Source of the DNA: Solirubrobacteraceae bacterium
Lineage (GTDB): Bacteria; Actinomycetota; Thermoleophilia; Solirubrobacterales; Solirubrobacteraceae
Assembly: GCA_025934395.1 (NCBI GenBank)
Contig: JAICYC010000018.1
Location: 1-47,675 of the forward strand
Length of the DNA stretch: 47,675 nucleotides
Direction of reading: 5' to 3'
Shown here piece after piece: positions 8,264 to 16,202 of the stretch; the first letter of the stretch is position 1, and every line of letters begins with the position of its first letter. Under the pieces are notes generated by a model, which was not told the DNA's origin, did no database searches, and saw only the letters and a program-made list of their open reading frames with translations. Position numbers and translations under genes: made by a program.

Positions 8264-8929
8264 TCAGAGCGCGAGCGTTGCGCCGTTGCGCCGAAGCCAC
8301 TCGCGGTCCTCGCGGTAGCTCGGCCAGCGCCCGCGGAGCAGGCGCCAGAACGCGGGCGAGTGATCGAGCACGTCGAGGTGGCAGACCTCGTGCCACACGA
8401 CGTACTCGAGGATCCGCTCGGGCGCGAGCAGCAGCCGCCAGTTGAAGCTCATGCGCCCGCTCGGCGAGCACGACGCCCAGCGCGTGCGCTGCGAGCGGAT
8501 GTCGAGACCCGTGTACCGGCTGCCCACGAGCGCCGTGGCGCGGTCCAGGCGCGGCGCGATCTCCGCGCGCGCCGCCCGCCGGTAGAAGCGTTCGATCGCC
8601 TCGCGCGGGTCGCCGGCGGGGACGAGCAGCTGCTCGCCGCGCCGGTGCGCGCGGGTGCGCCCGGGCTGGGCGAGGAGCTCGAGCGAGCCGTCCAGGTAGG
8701 GCAGACGCGATCCCCGCGCTGCGATCTGCTCGCGTATGGCGGCCGCCTCGCGCAGGCGCCGCTCGATCCACGGCCGCAGCTCGCTGACGGCCGCGGCGGC
8801 GGCGCGCTCGGGCGCGCGCGCGGGCAGCACGACCTCCACACCGGCGTGCGCGCTGACGTTCACCCGCACGCGGCGCGCCCGCTCGGAGCGGCGCACGACG
8901 TAGTCGATCCCGTCGGGGTGCACAGGCAC
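8264..8929 (-). CDS. YgjP-type (DUF45) zinc metallopeptidase-like protein
   Basis: A 221-residue protein. The zinc-binding HEXXH motif occurs in VVWHEVCHLDVLDHSPAFW, with a downstream His as third ligand, and the family signature QRTRWASCSPSGRMSFNWRL precedes it. The family is related to M48 peptidases; the physiological substrate is uncertain. A TACATT box at 8938-8943 lies 8 nt before the GTG at 8929 but only 2 nt before the alternative TTG at 8935, so GTG is chosen. It is divergent from the LOG gene. Confidence 0.88.
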   Translation of the reverse strand: MPVHPDGIDYVVRRSERARRVRVNVSAHAGVEVVLPARAPERAAAAAVSELRPWIERRLREAAAIREQIAARGSRLPYLDGSLELLAQPGRTRAHRRGEQLLVPAGDPREAIERFYRRAARAEIAPRLDRATALVGSRYTGLDIRSQRTRWASCSPSGRMSFNWRLLLAPERILEYVVWHEVCHLDVLDHSPAFWRLLRGRWPSYREDREWLRRNGATLAL

Positions 8930-8937
8930 GGTCAATG

Positions 8938-8943
8938 AATGTA
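8938..8943 (-). promoter_or_regulatory. Leaderless-type -10 box, YgjP-like gene
   Basis: TACATT ends 8 nt before the GTG at 8929 and decides between that codon and the TTG at 8935. Confidence 0.45.
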
Positions 8944-8983
8944 GGGGGCCCGCCGGGCAACATCGGCGGACGGCGGCTCGGGC

Positions 8984-8989
8984 TATCGT
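8984..8989 (+). promoter_or_regulatory. Leaderless-type -10 box, LOG family gene
   Basis: TATCGT ends 6 nt before the GTG at 8996. Confidence 0.5.
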
Positions 8990-8995
8990 GGGCGC

Positions 8996-9736
8996 GTGAG
9001 CTCCCAGGGCAGCCGCGCCGAGGCGATCGGGACCTTCGACGAGCACCTGCTGGGTTGGCTGGGCGACGAGCCCGACGCGGTCGGCGACGCGCGCCGCATC
9101 CGCGAGATCGCCGAGGAGTTCGCCGAAGGTTTCTCCACGCTCGCGACGATCGGACCCGCGGTGACCGTGTTCGGCTCGGCGCGAACGCCGCGCGACCATC
9201 CCGACTACGCGCTGGCGCGAGAGGTCGGCGCGTGCCTCGCGCGAGCGGGCTACGCGGTGATCACGGGCGGCGGCGGTGGGGCGATGGAGGGCGCCAACCG
9301 TGGCGCGCGCGAGCAGGGAGGGGTGTCGGTGGGCTGCAACATCGAGCTGCCGCACGAGCAGGCGCTCAACGACTACGTCGACATCGGCATCCGCTTCCGC
9401 CACTTCTTCGCGCGCAAGGTGATGTTCGTGCGCTACGCGAGCGCGTTCGTGATCTGCCCCGGTGGGTTCGGCACGCTCGACGAGCTGTTCGAGTCGCTCA
9501 CGCTGATCCAGACCGGCACGATCCGCCACTTCCCCGTGCTGCTCGCGGGCGACGGGTGCTGGGAGGCGATGCTCCGGTGGCTGCGCGAGACGGCGCTCGC
9601 GGGCGAGCGGATCGACCCCGAGGACCTCGACATCATGCGCGTCGTGCCCGACCCCGCGGAGATCGGCCCGATCGTCGACGCGGCATACAGGCGCCAGCAG
9701 GCCGAGCCGCGCACCAAGCCGCTGCCGGGCGCGTAG
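8996..9736 (+). CDS. LOG family protein (TIGR00730-like nucleotide phosphoribohydrolase)
   Basis: A 246-residue Rossmann protein of the LOG/'lysine decarboxylase-like' family. The signature PGGFGTLDE and the ITGGGGGAMEGANRGA nucleotide-binding stretch are present. Family members cleave nucleoside 5'-monophosphates to free base and ribose 5-phosphate; the name lysine decarboxylase is historical. The first 50 residues form an extension before VTVFGSART. The GTG start is 6 nt after a TATCGT box. Confidence 0.9.
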   Translation: MSSQGSRAEAIGTFDEHLLGWLGDEPDAVGDARRIREIAEEFAEGFSTLATIGPAVTVFGSARTPRDHPDYALAREVGACLARAGYAVITGGGGGAMEGANRGAREQGGVSVGCNIELPHEQALNDYVDIGIRFRHFFARKVMFVRYASAFVICPGGFGTLDELFESLTLIQTGTIRHFPVLLAGDGCWEAMLRWLRETALAGERIDPEDLDIMRVVPDPAEIGPIVDAAYRRQQAEPRTKPLPGA

Positions 9737-9739
9737 GCT
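9734..9739 (+). promoter_or_regulatory. Leaderless-type -10 box overlapping the LOG stop codon
   Basis: TAGGCT begins with the TAG stop of the LOG gene and ends 7 nt before the ATG at 9747, so the next gene may have its own leaderless transcript. Confidence 0.45.
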
Positions 9740-9746
9740 GGCGCGG

Positions 9747-10025
9747 ATGGCGCGCTCGCTCGTGCGACTCCCACCGGAGGTGCGCAGCCCCTACGAGGTG
9801 TTCGTGAACGGGGTTGCGCAGGAGCTCGGCGTGGACTACAACCTCCACGAAGGCGTGCTCGTGTTCGACCGCGAGCTGCGCAAGGACAGGATCAGCGGCT
9901 GGCGCTGGCTGCTGGGCGCGTGGGGCGTGGGCACCTATCGTCAGAACGACTCCGTGGACGTCCGCTACGAGGCCCGCGACGGCTCGCCGCGCCTGGCGGA
10001 GGGCCTGGAGATCGAGCCCGGATAG
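9747..10025 (+). CDS. Small protein of unknown function
   Basis: A 92-residue protein; no family recognised. It has a mixed alpha/beta look: a SPYEVFVNG turn, LHEGVLVFDRELRKDRISG, then GTYRQNDSVDVRYE, a pattern seen in small beta-rich cytoplasmic proteins. No signal peptide or membrane span. It starts 10 nt after LOG and probably is co-expressed with it as well as from its own box. Confidence 0.75.
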   Translation: MARSLVRLPPEVRSPYEVFVNGVAQELGVDYNLHEGVLVFDRELRKDRISGWRWLLGAWGVGTYRQNDSVDVRYEARDGSPRLAEGLEIEPG

Positions 10026-10057
10026 CAGCGCCGGCGGCCGCGTGGGCGGGGCCGCCC

Positions 10058-10948
10058 TCAGGCGGCAGCGCGCTCCCACGGCCTGGCGAGCTTCAGCGCG
10101 CTCACGATCGCGCGCGTGGCGGGCGAGCGGTTGAGCGTGTAGAAGTGCACCCCGGGGGCGCCGCGCGCGAGCAGCTCCTGGCACTGCAGCGTGGCGTAGG
10201 CGACGCCGAAGTCGAGCACCGCCTCTGCGTCCTCGCCGCGGGCGTGGAGCTCCTCACGCAGCCCGTCGGGGATCTTCGATCCGCACATCTGCGCCATCCG
10301 CTCGACCTGGCCCACGCGCGTGATCGGCATGATGCCGGGGATGATCGGCACGTCCACGCCCGCCGCGCGGGCGCGCTCGACGAACTCGAAGTAGTAGTCG
10401 TTGTCGAAGAACATCTGCGTGATCAGGAAGTCGACGCCCGCGGCGACCTTCTCCACCAGGTGCGCCAGGTCGTCCTCCGCGCTGCTGGCGTGGATGTGCG
10501 TCTCCGGGAAGCACGCCGCACCGATCGCGAACGGGTAGTCGGCCGAGATCAGCTCGACCAGCTCGCGCGAGTACTCCAGGCCGCCGTCGGTCTTGGTCCA
10601 CGAGTCCTGCCCGCCCGGCGGGTCGCCGCGCAGGGCGAGCACGTTCTCGATGCCTACGCCGAGCATCTCGTCGAGCGTCTCGCGCAGCTGCGGGACGGTC
10701 GCGCCCACGCACGTGAAGTGCGCCATCGCCTCCAGGCCATGCTCGTCCTTGATGCGCTTGACGATCTCGATCGTGCGTTCGCGCTCTGAGCCCCCCGCCC
10801 CGTAGGTCACCGACACGAACGACGGCTCGAGCTCCTGGAGCTCGGCGAGCGCCTCATAGAGGTTGCGCTCGCCCACGTCGGTCTTGGGCGGGAAGAACTC
10901 GAACGAGAACGCGGGGCCGTTGCGGCCGAGGATCTGGTCGATGCGCAT
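10058..10948 (-). CDS. metF: Methylenetetrahydrofolate reductase
   Basis: A 296-residue FAD TIM barrel that reduces 5,10-methylene-THF to 5-methyl-THF for methionine synthesis. Evidence is the SFEFFPPKTDVGE start, SVTYGAGGS, HFTCVGAT, LALRGDPP, and DFLITQMFFDNDYYFEFV, in family order. The ATG at 10948 is preferred over the upstream GTG at 10981 because the family begins just before FSFEFFPPK and because CATAAT ends 6 nt upstream. It follows the MBL gene by 7 bp, and that CATAAT overlaps the MBL stop codon. Confidence 0.96.
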   Translation of the reverse strand: MRIDQILGRNGPAFSFEFFPPKTDVGERNLYEALAELQELEPSFVSVTYGAGGSERERTIEIVKRIKDEHGLEAMAHFTCVGATVPQLRETLDEMLGVGIENVLALRGDPPGGQDSWTKTDGGLEYSRELVELISADYPFAIGAACFPETHIHASSAEDDLAHLVEKVAAGVDFLITQMFFDNDYYFEFVERARAAGVDVPIIPGIMPITRVGQVERMAQMCGSKIPDGLREELHARGEDAEAVLDFGVAYATLQCQELLARGAPGVHFYTLNRSPATRAIVSALKLARPWERAAA

Positions 10949-10954
10949 CGACCG

Positions 10955-10960
10955 ATTATG
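10955..10960 (-). promoter_or_regulatory. -10 box of metF embedded in the upstream stop codon
   Basis: CATAAT on the minus strand contains the TAA stop of the MBL gene and ends 6 nt before the metF ATG. Confidence 0.45.
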
Positions 10961-11948
10961 CAGCCCAGCGCTCGGGCTCACCGGCGATCCGCGTCACGCC
11001 GCCGGTGCTCTCGAGGTGGGTGAGGTACCCGAGGGTCTGGGAGAGGAGCCACTGGCCGTTCTGCTGGGAGAGCTCCTCGCCGTAAACACGGCCCACCACG
11101 TCGAACGCGGTGAGCGGCTCCTCGCCGACGGCGGTGAGCACCTTGTAGAGATGGTCCTCCACGAGCGCACGGTTGCCGTGGATGTGGGCGTGGACGTCGG
11201 CGAAGGTACGGCCGTGCCCGGCCAGGCACAGCCGCGCGCCGAGGCGCTCGACGACATCGAGCGAGCGCAGGAACTCGCCCACCGGGTTGGACGAGTAGCC
11301 GTACTCGAAGTACAGCGAGATCCGCCCCAGCAGGTGGTCGCCGGAGATCAGCAGCCGCCGCTCGGGCTGGAACAGGCACACGTGCGACGGCGCGTGCCCG
11401 GGTGTCTCGTAGGCGATCCACTCGCCGAGGTCCGTCTGCACGGTGACGCCGTCGACGAGCTCGCGGTCGGCCTGCAGGGGACCCACGATCAGCGGCTCGG
11501 AGTTGCCGCGCTGGGCGGCGTAGCGCCGGAGGGGCTCCTCGGGCACCCCGCTCTGGCGCGCCACCTCCAGGCGCCGCGCGAGCACAGCCTCGGGGTCGTC
11601 GACCATGCGGCTCATCAGCTCGTGGCTGGGATGCATCCACAGCTCGCATTCGGCCCGCTGGACGATCGGCACCGCCTGGCCGCAGTGGTCGGAGTGGGCG
11701 TGGGTGCACACCACGAGCCGCACGTCCGCGATCGAGAGCCCGCACATCGCGAGCGCCCGTTCGAGCTGCTCCATCGAGTGCTCGTCGTGTACGCCGGTGT
11801 CGACGAGCACGAACCCGTCCCCGGCCTGGAGCGCCCATGCGTTGCAGTGCGGGACGCCCGGCCAGGGGAGCGGCAGACGCAGCCTGTAGACCCCGCGCAG
11901 CACGCGCTCGCCACGGCCCAGCTCACGCTTTGCGGTCGCATCGGGCAC
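10956..11948 (-). CDS. MBL-fold hydrolase with C-terminal helical domain (LACTB2-like)
   Basis: A 330-residue metallo-beta-lactamase-fold protein. Metal ligands appear in THAHSDHCGQ (HxHxDH), ETPGHAPSHV, ISGDHLLG and LAGHGR. After about residue 235 comes a helical stretch (VHAHIHGNRALVEDHLYKVL, then LGYLTHLESTGGV) like the winged-helix tail of LACTB2/RNase-related proteins. Substrate is not predictable. The GTG start at 11948 is 7 nt after TAGTCT. It lies directly upstream of metF and likely is co-transcribed with it. Confidence 0.87.
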   Translation of the reverse strand: MPDATAKRELGRGERVLRGVYRLRLPLPWPGVPHCNAWALQAGDGFVLVDTGVHDEHSMEQLERALAMCGLSIADVRLVVCTHAHSDHCGQAVPIVQRAECELWMHPSHELMSRMVDDPEAVLARRLEVARQSGVPEEPLRRYAAQRGNSEPLIVGPLQADRELVDGVTVQTDLGEWIAYETPGHAPSHVCLFQPERRLLISGDHLLGRISLYFEYGYSSNPVGEFLRSLDVVERLGARLCLAGHGRTFADVHAHIHGNRALVEDHLYKVLTAVGEEPLTAFDVVGRVYGEELSQQNGQWLLSQTLGYLTHLESTGGVTRIAGEPERWAA

Positions 11949-11955
11949 GGCGCGC

Positions 11956-11966
11956 AGACTAGACTA
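11956..11966. promoter_or_regulatory. Overlapping divergent -10 boxes
   Basis: One short stretch reads TAGTCT on the minus strand (11956-11961, for the MBL gene, 7 nt from GTG) and TAGACT on the plus strand (11960-11965, for the SnoaL-MBL fusion, leadered). A second minus-strand TAGTCT overlaps at 11961-11966. The two polymerases could not bind at once. Confidence 0.45.
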
Positions 11967-11995
11967 CGCGCCCTGAGTCGATGAGGGAGGAAGGG

Positions 11996-13288
11996 ATGTC
12001 CGAGCAGGAGACGGGCGCGGGTAGCGAGGTCAGCGCGAAGGTGCAGGAGGCGGCGGCGAGCCTTCAGGCAGCCGCTCCGCGGAAACGCATCTCGGGCGGC
12101 AAGGGCCAGACCGAGGCGGTCGCGCGCCGGTACTTCGACGCGATCACGGCACACGACGTCGACACCGCCACCGCGCAGTGGGCGCCCGACGGCCTCGACC
12201 GCGTGCACGGGCGCTTCGAGGTGCAGGGCCCCGAAGGGGTGCGCGGCTTCATCGAGAGCCTGTACGGCGCGATGCCCGATGCGCGATTCGAGATCCTCTC
12301 GACGACGACCGAGGGCGAGCGCTGCAGCGTGCGCTGGCGCCTGCGCGGCACGTTCGTCGGCCCCGGCAGCTTCGACGGCGTAGCCCCCACCGGCAGCCCG
12401 ATCGACCTCGAGGGGATCGACCTCGTGACCGTGCGCGACGGGTTGATCGTGAGCAACGACGCGTACACGGACGGGATGACGTTCGCGCGCCAGGTGGGGA
12501 TGGTGCCCGCGAAGGACTCCGGCGGCGAACGGCGGATGCTGGGCGCGTTCAACGCGCGCACACGCCTGGTGGAGCGCCTCTCCCACGGCGAGCCGGGGCT
12601 CGTTGCCGAGGGGGTGTGGGTGGTGCAGGGGCAGCCCGCGCGCTGCAACGTGTACCTGATCGAGGACGACGGCGGCGTGACGATGTTCGACGCGGGCGCG
12701 CGCACGATGGTCCGCTCGGTCGCCTCGGCGGCGGCGAAGCTCGGCGGGCTGAAGCGAGTGGTGCTCGGACACGGCCACACCGACCACCGCGGCACCGCCC
12801 CGTACCTGGGCGTGCCCGTGTTCTGCCACCCCGACGAGGTCGAGGACGCGGAGGGCAGCGGCGGCTTCCGCTACTGGCCGCAGGGGCTCGAGGGTGTACC
12901 GGCGCCGCACCGCCAGCTGCACATGCTGCTGCACCGCCGAGCGTGGGACGGCGGGCCGGTGAAGATCGCCGGCACGGTCTCCGAGGGCGAGGAGGTGGCG
13001 GGCTTCAAGGTGATCCACATCCCGGGCCACGCGCCCGGCATGATCGCGCTGTGGCGCGAGAGCGACCGGCTCGCGCTGACGAGCGACTGCTTCTACACGC
13101 TCGACCTCTGGGGGCGCAACTGCGACCCGGTGGTGCCGATCGCGACCTACAACTACGACACCGAGCAGGCCCGCGAGAGCATTCGCAAGATCGCGGCGCT
13201 CGAGCCCGCGGCGGCATGGCCGGGACACGCCCAGCCCGTCACGGGCGACGTGCGCGCGGCGCTCGAACGCGCGGCCGACACCACCTGA
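11996..13288 (+). CDS. SnoaL-like/NTF2 domain fused to an MBL-fold hydrolase
   Basis: A 430-residue two-domain protein. Residues about 45-165 form a SnoaL/NTF2-like cone (ARRYFDAITAHDVDTATAQW, then RGFIESLYGAMPDARFEI). Residues about 185-420 form an MBL domain with LGHGHTDHRGT (HxHxDH), HIPGHAPGM, LTSDCFY and AWPGHAQPV. The first domain type usually binds or isomerises small hydrophobic compounds; the second hydrolyses esters, thioesters or amides. The function of the pair is unknown. The ATG at 11996 is chosen over that at 11981 because GAGGGAGGAAGG lies directly before it. Confidence 0.87.
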   Translation: MSEQETGAGSEVSAKVQEAAASLQAAAPRKRISGGKGQTEAVARRYFDAITAHDVDTATAQWAPDGLDRVHGRFEVQGPEGVRGFIESLYGAMPDARFEILSTTTEGERCSVRWRLRGTFVGPGSFDGVAPTGSPIDLEGIDLVTVRDGLIVSNDAYTDGMTFARQVGMVPAKDSGGERRMLGAFNARTRLVERLSHGEPGLVAEGVWVVQGQPARCNVYLIEDDGGVTMFDAGARTMVRSVASAAAKLGGLKRVVLGHGHTDHRGTAPYLGVPVFCHPDEVEDAEGSGGFRYWPQGLEGVPAPHRQLHMLLHRRAWDGGPVKIAGTVSEGEEVAGFKVIHIPGHAPGMIALWRESDRLALTSDCFYTLDLWGRNCDPVVPIATYNYDTEQARESIRKIAALEPAAAWPGHAQPVTGDVRAALERAADTT

Positions 13289-13289
13289 A

Positions 13290-13649
13290 GTGGCCAGGCG
13301 CGGTCGCGGCAAGGAGCGGCTGCGCGCACCGAGCAGCGACTACACCGACGCGGACGGCAACGTGCTCACCCTGCGCGGCTCCCTGACGCCGGGTTCCCGT
13401 CGCAGCTATGCGGAAGCGCTCGCCGGGACAGGTGCGCCGGTGGCGAGCATCGAGGACTCGTGGGCCCGCGCCGGGGAGCTGCTGTTCGAGCGGCTCGCAG
13501 AGCGCTGGGTGATCGCGGGGGTGCCGGTGGAACGCCAGCGCGAGCTGCTGGGACGCCTGCGGATGGCTTCCCCGCAGGAGCGCGCGTTCGTGCGCGCTGC
13601 GCTGCGGGAGCATTGCGCCGCCCACTTCCCCGACGTGCGAGCGCCGTGA
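13290..13649 (+). CDS. Small basic protein of unknown function
   Basis: A 119-residue protein starting at a GTG one base after the stop of the SnoaL-MBL gene, so very likely co-translated. The N-terminus is basic (ARRGRGKERLR), followed by SSDYTDADGNVLTLRGSLT and three predicted helices with the phrase RWVIAGVPVERQRELLGR. No family is recognised. Position suggests a partner of the fusion protein. Confidence 0.7.
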   Translation: MARRGRGKERLRAPSSDYTDADGNVLTLRGSLTPGSRRSYAEALAGTGAPVASIEDSWARAGELLFERLAERWVIAGVPVERQRELLGRLRMASPQERAFVRAALREHCAAHFPDVRAP

Positions 13650-13659
13650 CCCGCGCCGC

Positions 13660-13893
13660 TCAACCCTGATCGAGCAGCTCCAGCCGCGGCCCGCCCGCGG
13701 CACCGTCGAGCGCGAAACGGGCGGTGGCGGGGTTCAGCAGGAACGCGAGCAGCTCGCCCCCGGCGGTGCGCACGCGAAGCGTGCGCCCCTCGTCCTCGAG
13801 CGCGACGATCGTGCCGGGTTCCGCGGAGCCGCCGAAGTGGATGATCCGCACGCGGCCTCCCACGCGCGGCAGCGGACGCGTTGGACCGAGCAT
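13660..13893 (-). CDS. Small beta-barrel-like protein of unknown function
   Basis: A 77-residue protein with a GGRVRIIHFGG strand, EPGTIVALEDEGRTLRVRT and GELLAFLLNPATARF, a strand pattern like small SH3/PilZ-type barrels. Its function is unknown. The start at 13893 is 7 nt from TAGCAT, and its stop converges on the previous gene 10 bp away. Confidence 0.65.
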   Translation of the reverse strand: MLGPTRPLPRVGGRVRIIHFGGSAEPGTIVALEDEGRTLRVRTAGGELLAFLLNPATARFALDGAAGGPRLELLDQG

Positions 13894-13900
13894 GCAACCG

Positions 13901-13906
13901 ATGCTA
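13901..13906 (-). promoter_or_regulatory. Leaderless-type -10 box, 77-residue protein
   Basis: TAGCAT ends 7 nt before the ATG at 13893. Confidence 0.45.
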
Positions 13907-13948
13907 GGGCCGGCGCGCTCGACGCGCCCGCCGCAGGCCCGCGCGCGG

Positions 13949-13964
13949 GGCCTCCCGGGAGGCC
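13949..13964. repeat. 16-bp perfect palindrome upstream of pyruvate kinase
   Basis: GGCCTCCCGGGAGGCC is self-complementary; its right half is repeated directly downstream (CCCGGGAGGCC at 13966-13976), and a further GCGGCCGC palindrome ends at 13990, just before the pyk -10 box. It may be an operator, or a bidirectional structure separating the divergent genes. Confidence 0.5.
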
Positions 13965-13990
13965 GCCCGGGAGGCCGCTTCCGCGGCCGC

Positions 13991-13996
13991 TACGTT
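13991..13996 (+). promoter_or_regulatory. Leaderless-type -10 box, pyruvate kinase
   Basis: TACGTT ends 6 nt before the ATG at 14003. Confidence 0.5.
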
Positions 13997-14002
13997 GCGG
14001 GC

Positions 14003-15412
14003 ATGCGCCGCACGAAGATCGTCGCCACGATCGGCCCCGCCTCCCGTGACCCCCACACGCTCGTGCGGATGGTGGAAGAGGGCATGGACGTGGCGCGCGT
14101 GAACTACTCGCACGGCACGCTCGAGGAGCACGCGGAGACGGTCCGGCGGGTGCGCGACGCGGCGGGCCAGGTGGGGCGCCCGGTGGCGATCCTCCAGGAC
14201 CTGCCCGGCCCGAAGCTGCGGATCGGGCCGCTGCGCGAGGACCTGGTGGAGCTGACGCCGGGCCAGAAGCTCACGTTCGTGTGCGGCCTGGAGGAGATCG
14301 ACGGCGACGCGCAGCGGATGAGCATCTCCTGGGCGGGATTGCCCGATGCGGTGAGCCACGGCTCGACGCTGTACCTCGCGGACGGGACGGTGCGCCTGTG
14401 CGTCACCGACGTGCGCCCCGCCCAGCACGAGGTGGAGGTGGAAGTCGAGGTGGGTGGCGCGGTGGCCTCGCGGCAGGGGCTCAACATCCCCGGGCCGGTG
14501 GCGGCGCTGCCGGCGGTCCCCGAGGAGGATCTCGCGATGCTCAGCCACGGCGAATCGATCGGCGTGGACATGGTGGCGCTTTCGTTCGTGCAGCGGCCGG
14601 AGGACGTCGAATACATGCGCGACCACACGCGACTGCCGCTGATCGCGAAGATCGAGAAGCCGCAGGCGGTGGAGCGCGCCGACGAGATCCTGCGAGCAGC
14701 CGACTGCGTGATGATCGCGCGCGGGGATCTCGGCATCGAGCTGCCGATCGCACGCGTGCCGATCGTGCAGAAGCAGCTGCTGCAGCTGGCGGGCTGGCTC
14801 GCACGGCCCGCGATCACGGCGACGCAGATGCTCGACTCGATGGTGCACACCTCGCGCCCCACGCGCGCCGAGGTGGCCGACGTGGCGAACGCGATCCTCG
14901 ACGGCACCGACGCACTGATGCTCTCGCAGGAGACGGCGGTGGGCGCCCACCCCGTCGACGCCGTGGCGATGATGGCGGGCATCGCCGAACAGGCCGAGGC
15001 GATCGCGCCGTACGAGCGGTGGAACGAGTCGCGCGTGCGGCGCACGGAGTTCGACCCGGCGCACACGATCGCGCACAACCTGTGCGACGCCGCCCGCGAG
15101 CTGCGCCTCGACGCGCTCGTGATCCCGACGCTCTCGGGCCGCTCCGCGCGGCTCGTCTCCGCGCACCGCCCGACGGTGCCGATCTACGCGCTCTCTCCCG
15201 GCCGCGAGACCGTTCGCCGCTGCGCGCTGATGTGGGGCGTCGAGGCGGCGTCGATCCCGCGAGCCGAGACCACCGAGGACCTGATCGCAGACGCTGCGAA
15301 GCGTGTGGTGGAGCTGGGCTGGTGCAAGCGCGGTCAGCGGGTGGGCATCACCGCGGGGCTGCCCTCGGGGCGGCCCGGCACGACGAGCCTGATCCAGATC
15401 CAGACGGTGTGA
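14003..15412 (+). CDS. pyk: Pyruvate kinase
   Basis: A 469-residue enzyme converting phosphoenolpyruvate and ADP to pyruvate and ATP. Landmarks: RRTKIVATIGPAS start, DVARVNYSHG, DLPGPKLRIG, the catalytic Lys region LIAKIEKPQAVE, MIARGDLGIELP, ATQMLDSM, and the C-terminal allosteric domain with IPTLSGRSARLVS. The ATG at 14003 is the only start that fits the family N-terminus; the frame extending upstream crosses the palindromic intergenic region. It converges on the STAS-HATPase gene with 4 bp between stops. Confidence 0.97.
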   Translation: MRRTKIVATIGPASRDPHTLVRMVEEGMDVARVNYSHGTLEEHAETVRRVRDAAGQVGRPVAILQDLPGPKLRIGPLREDLVELTPGQKLTFVCGLEEIDGDAQRMSISWAGLPDAVSHGSTLYLADGTVRLCVTDVRPAQHEVEVEVEVGGAVASRQGLNIPGPVAALPAVPEEDLAMLSHGESIGVDMVALSFVQRPEDVEYMRDHTRLPLIAKIEKPQAVERADEILRAADCVMIARGDLGIELPIARVPIVQKQLLQLAGWLARPAITATQMLDSMVHTSRPTRAEVADVANAILDGTDALMLSQETAVGAHPVDAVAMMAGIAEQAEAIAPYERWNESRVRRTEFDPAHTIAHNLCDAARELRLDALVIPTLSGRSARLVSAHRPTVPIYALSPGRETVRRCALMWGVEAASIPRAETTEDLIADAAKRVVELGWCKRGQRVGITAGLPSGRPGTTSLIQIQTV

Positions 15413-15416
15413 GCGC

Positions 15417-16172
15417 TCAGGTGCGCTGCAGCGGCAGCTCGAACCACACCACGGTGGCGCCGTCGGACTCCACGCCCCACGCGCTGGCAGCCTTCTCGAG
15501 CAGGTACAGCCCGTAGCCGCCGTCGAGGCGCTCGGGATCGCGCTCGATCGGCACGAACCCCTCGCCCGCGTCGCTGACCGTCACGCGGAGGGTCTCGGGG
15601 GCCACCTCGGCGCTCAGCTCGATCGGAGCTTCGGCGGGCCCGCTGGAGTGCAGGACCGCGTTGCTGACGACCTCCGAGGCGAGCAGCAGGAGCGTCTGGC
15701 GCACGCCTCGATCGACGTCCCGCTGATCGCACAGTCTCGACAGCGCCGCGCGGGCGGCGCCCGGGGCCTCGACGTTGCGCGCGAGCGCGACCGTCAGCTC
15801 GGCGAGCGCACCGGAGCTGTCGGGCGGCCGCGTGATCATGCGGCTCGGCGAGTCTCGGAACGGCAGGTGCTCCGCGGCGCGCGTGAGCTCGAACACCTCC
15901 AGCGGCGGGCCGTTGGGCTTGACGAGCGACAGCGTCCAGCCTTCGCGTTCGGCTGCGTGGTGCAGGCTGATGACGAGGCGCAGCCCCGACGAGTCCATGA
16001 ACGTGAGCTCGCGCAGATCGATCTCGATCCGGCCCGCGCCGGCCGCGCGCGCCTCTTCCACCGCTCGCTCGACGCGGCCGAGCGACGCGATGTCGAGCTC
16101 GCCGCTGACGTGAACGGTCGCGCGCTGCGAGAGCAGCTCCATACGGACGTGAAGCGGCGCAGCTCCGATCAC
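15417..16172 (-). CDS. STAS (anti-anti-sigma) domain fused to HATPase (anti-sigma kinase) domain
   Basis: A 251-residue fusion of the two opposing halves of a partner-switching module. Residues 12-105 are a STAS domain with the phosphorylation motif FMDSSGLRL (Ser61/62). Residues about 120-248 are an RsbW/SpoIIAB-like GHKL ATPase with N box ASEVVSNAVLHS (Glu167, Asn171), G1 motif DAGEG (201-205) and GYGLYLLEKAA. Usually these are separate proteins, the kinase phosphorylating the STAS serine. Both active sites look intact. It follows the PP2C phosphatase gene by 30 nt. The GTG at 16172 is used; an ATG at 16142 is possible. No sigma factor gene is adjacent. Confidence 0.88.
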   Translation of the reverse strand: MIGAAPLHVRMELLSQRATVHVSGELDIASLGRVERAVEEARAAGAGRIEIDLRELTFMDSSGLRLVISLHHAAEREGWTLSLVKPNGPPLEVFELTRAAEHLPFRDSPSRMITRPPDSSGALAELTVALARNVEAPGAARAALSRLCDQRDVDRGVRQTLLLLASEVVSNAVLHSSGPAEAPIELSAEVAPETLRVTVSDAGEGFVPIERDPERLDGGYGLYLLEKAASAWGVESDGATVVWFELPLQRT

Positions 16173-16202
16173 CTTAGCCTTGTACCCCGGAAGACATGGT
16201 TT

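Noticed and set aside
8930-8935. TTG at 8935 as start of the YgjP-like gene
   Set aside because: The only promoter-like box leaves just 2 nt before it, whereas the GTG at 8929 has the 8-nt spacing seen at other genes.
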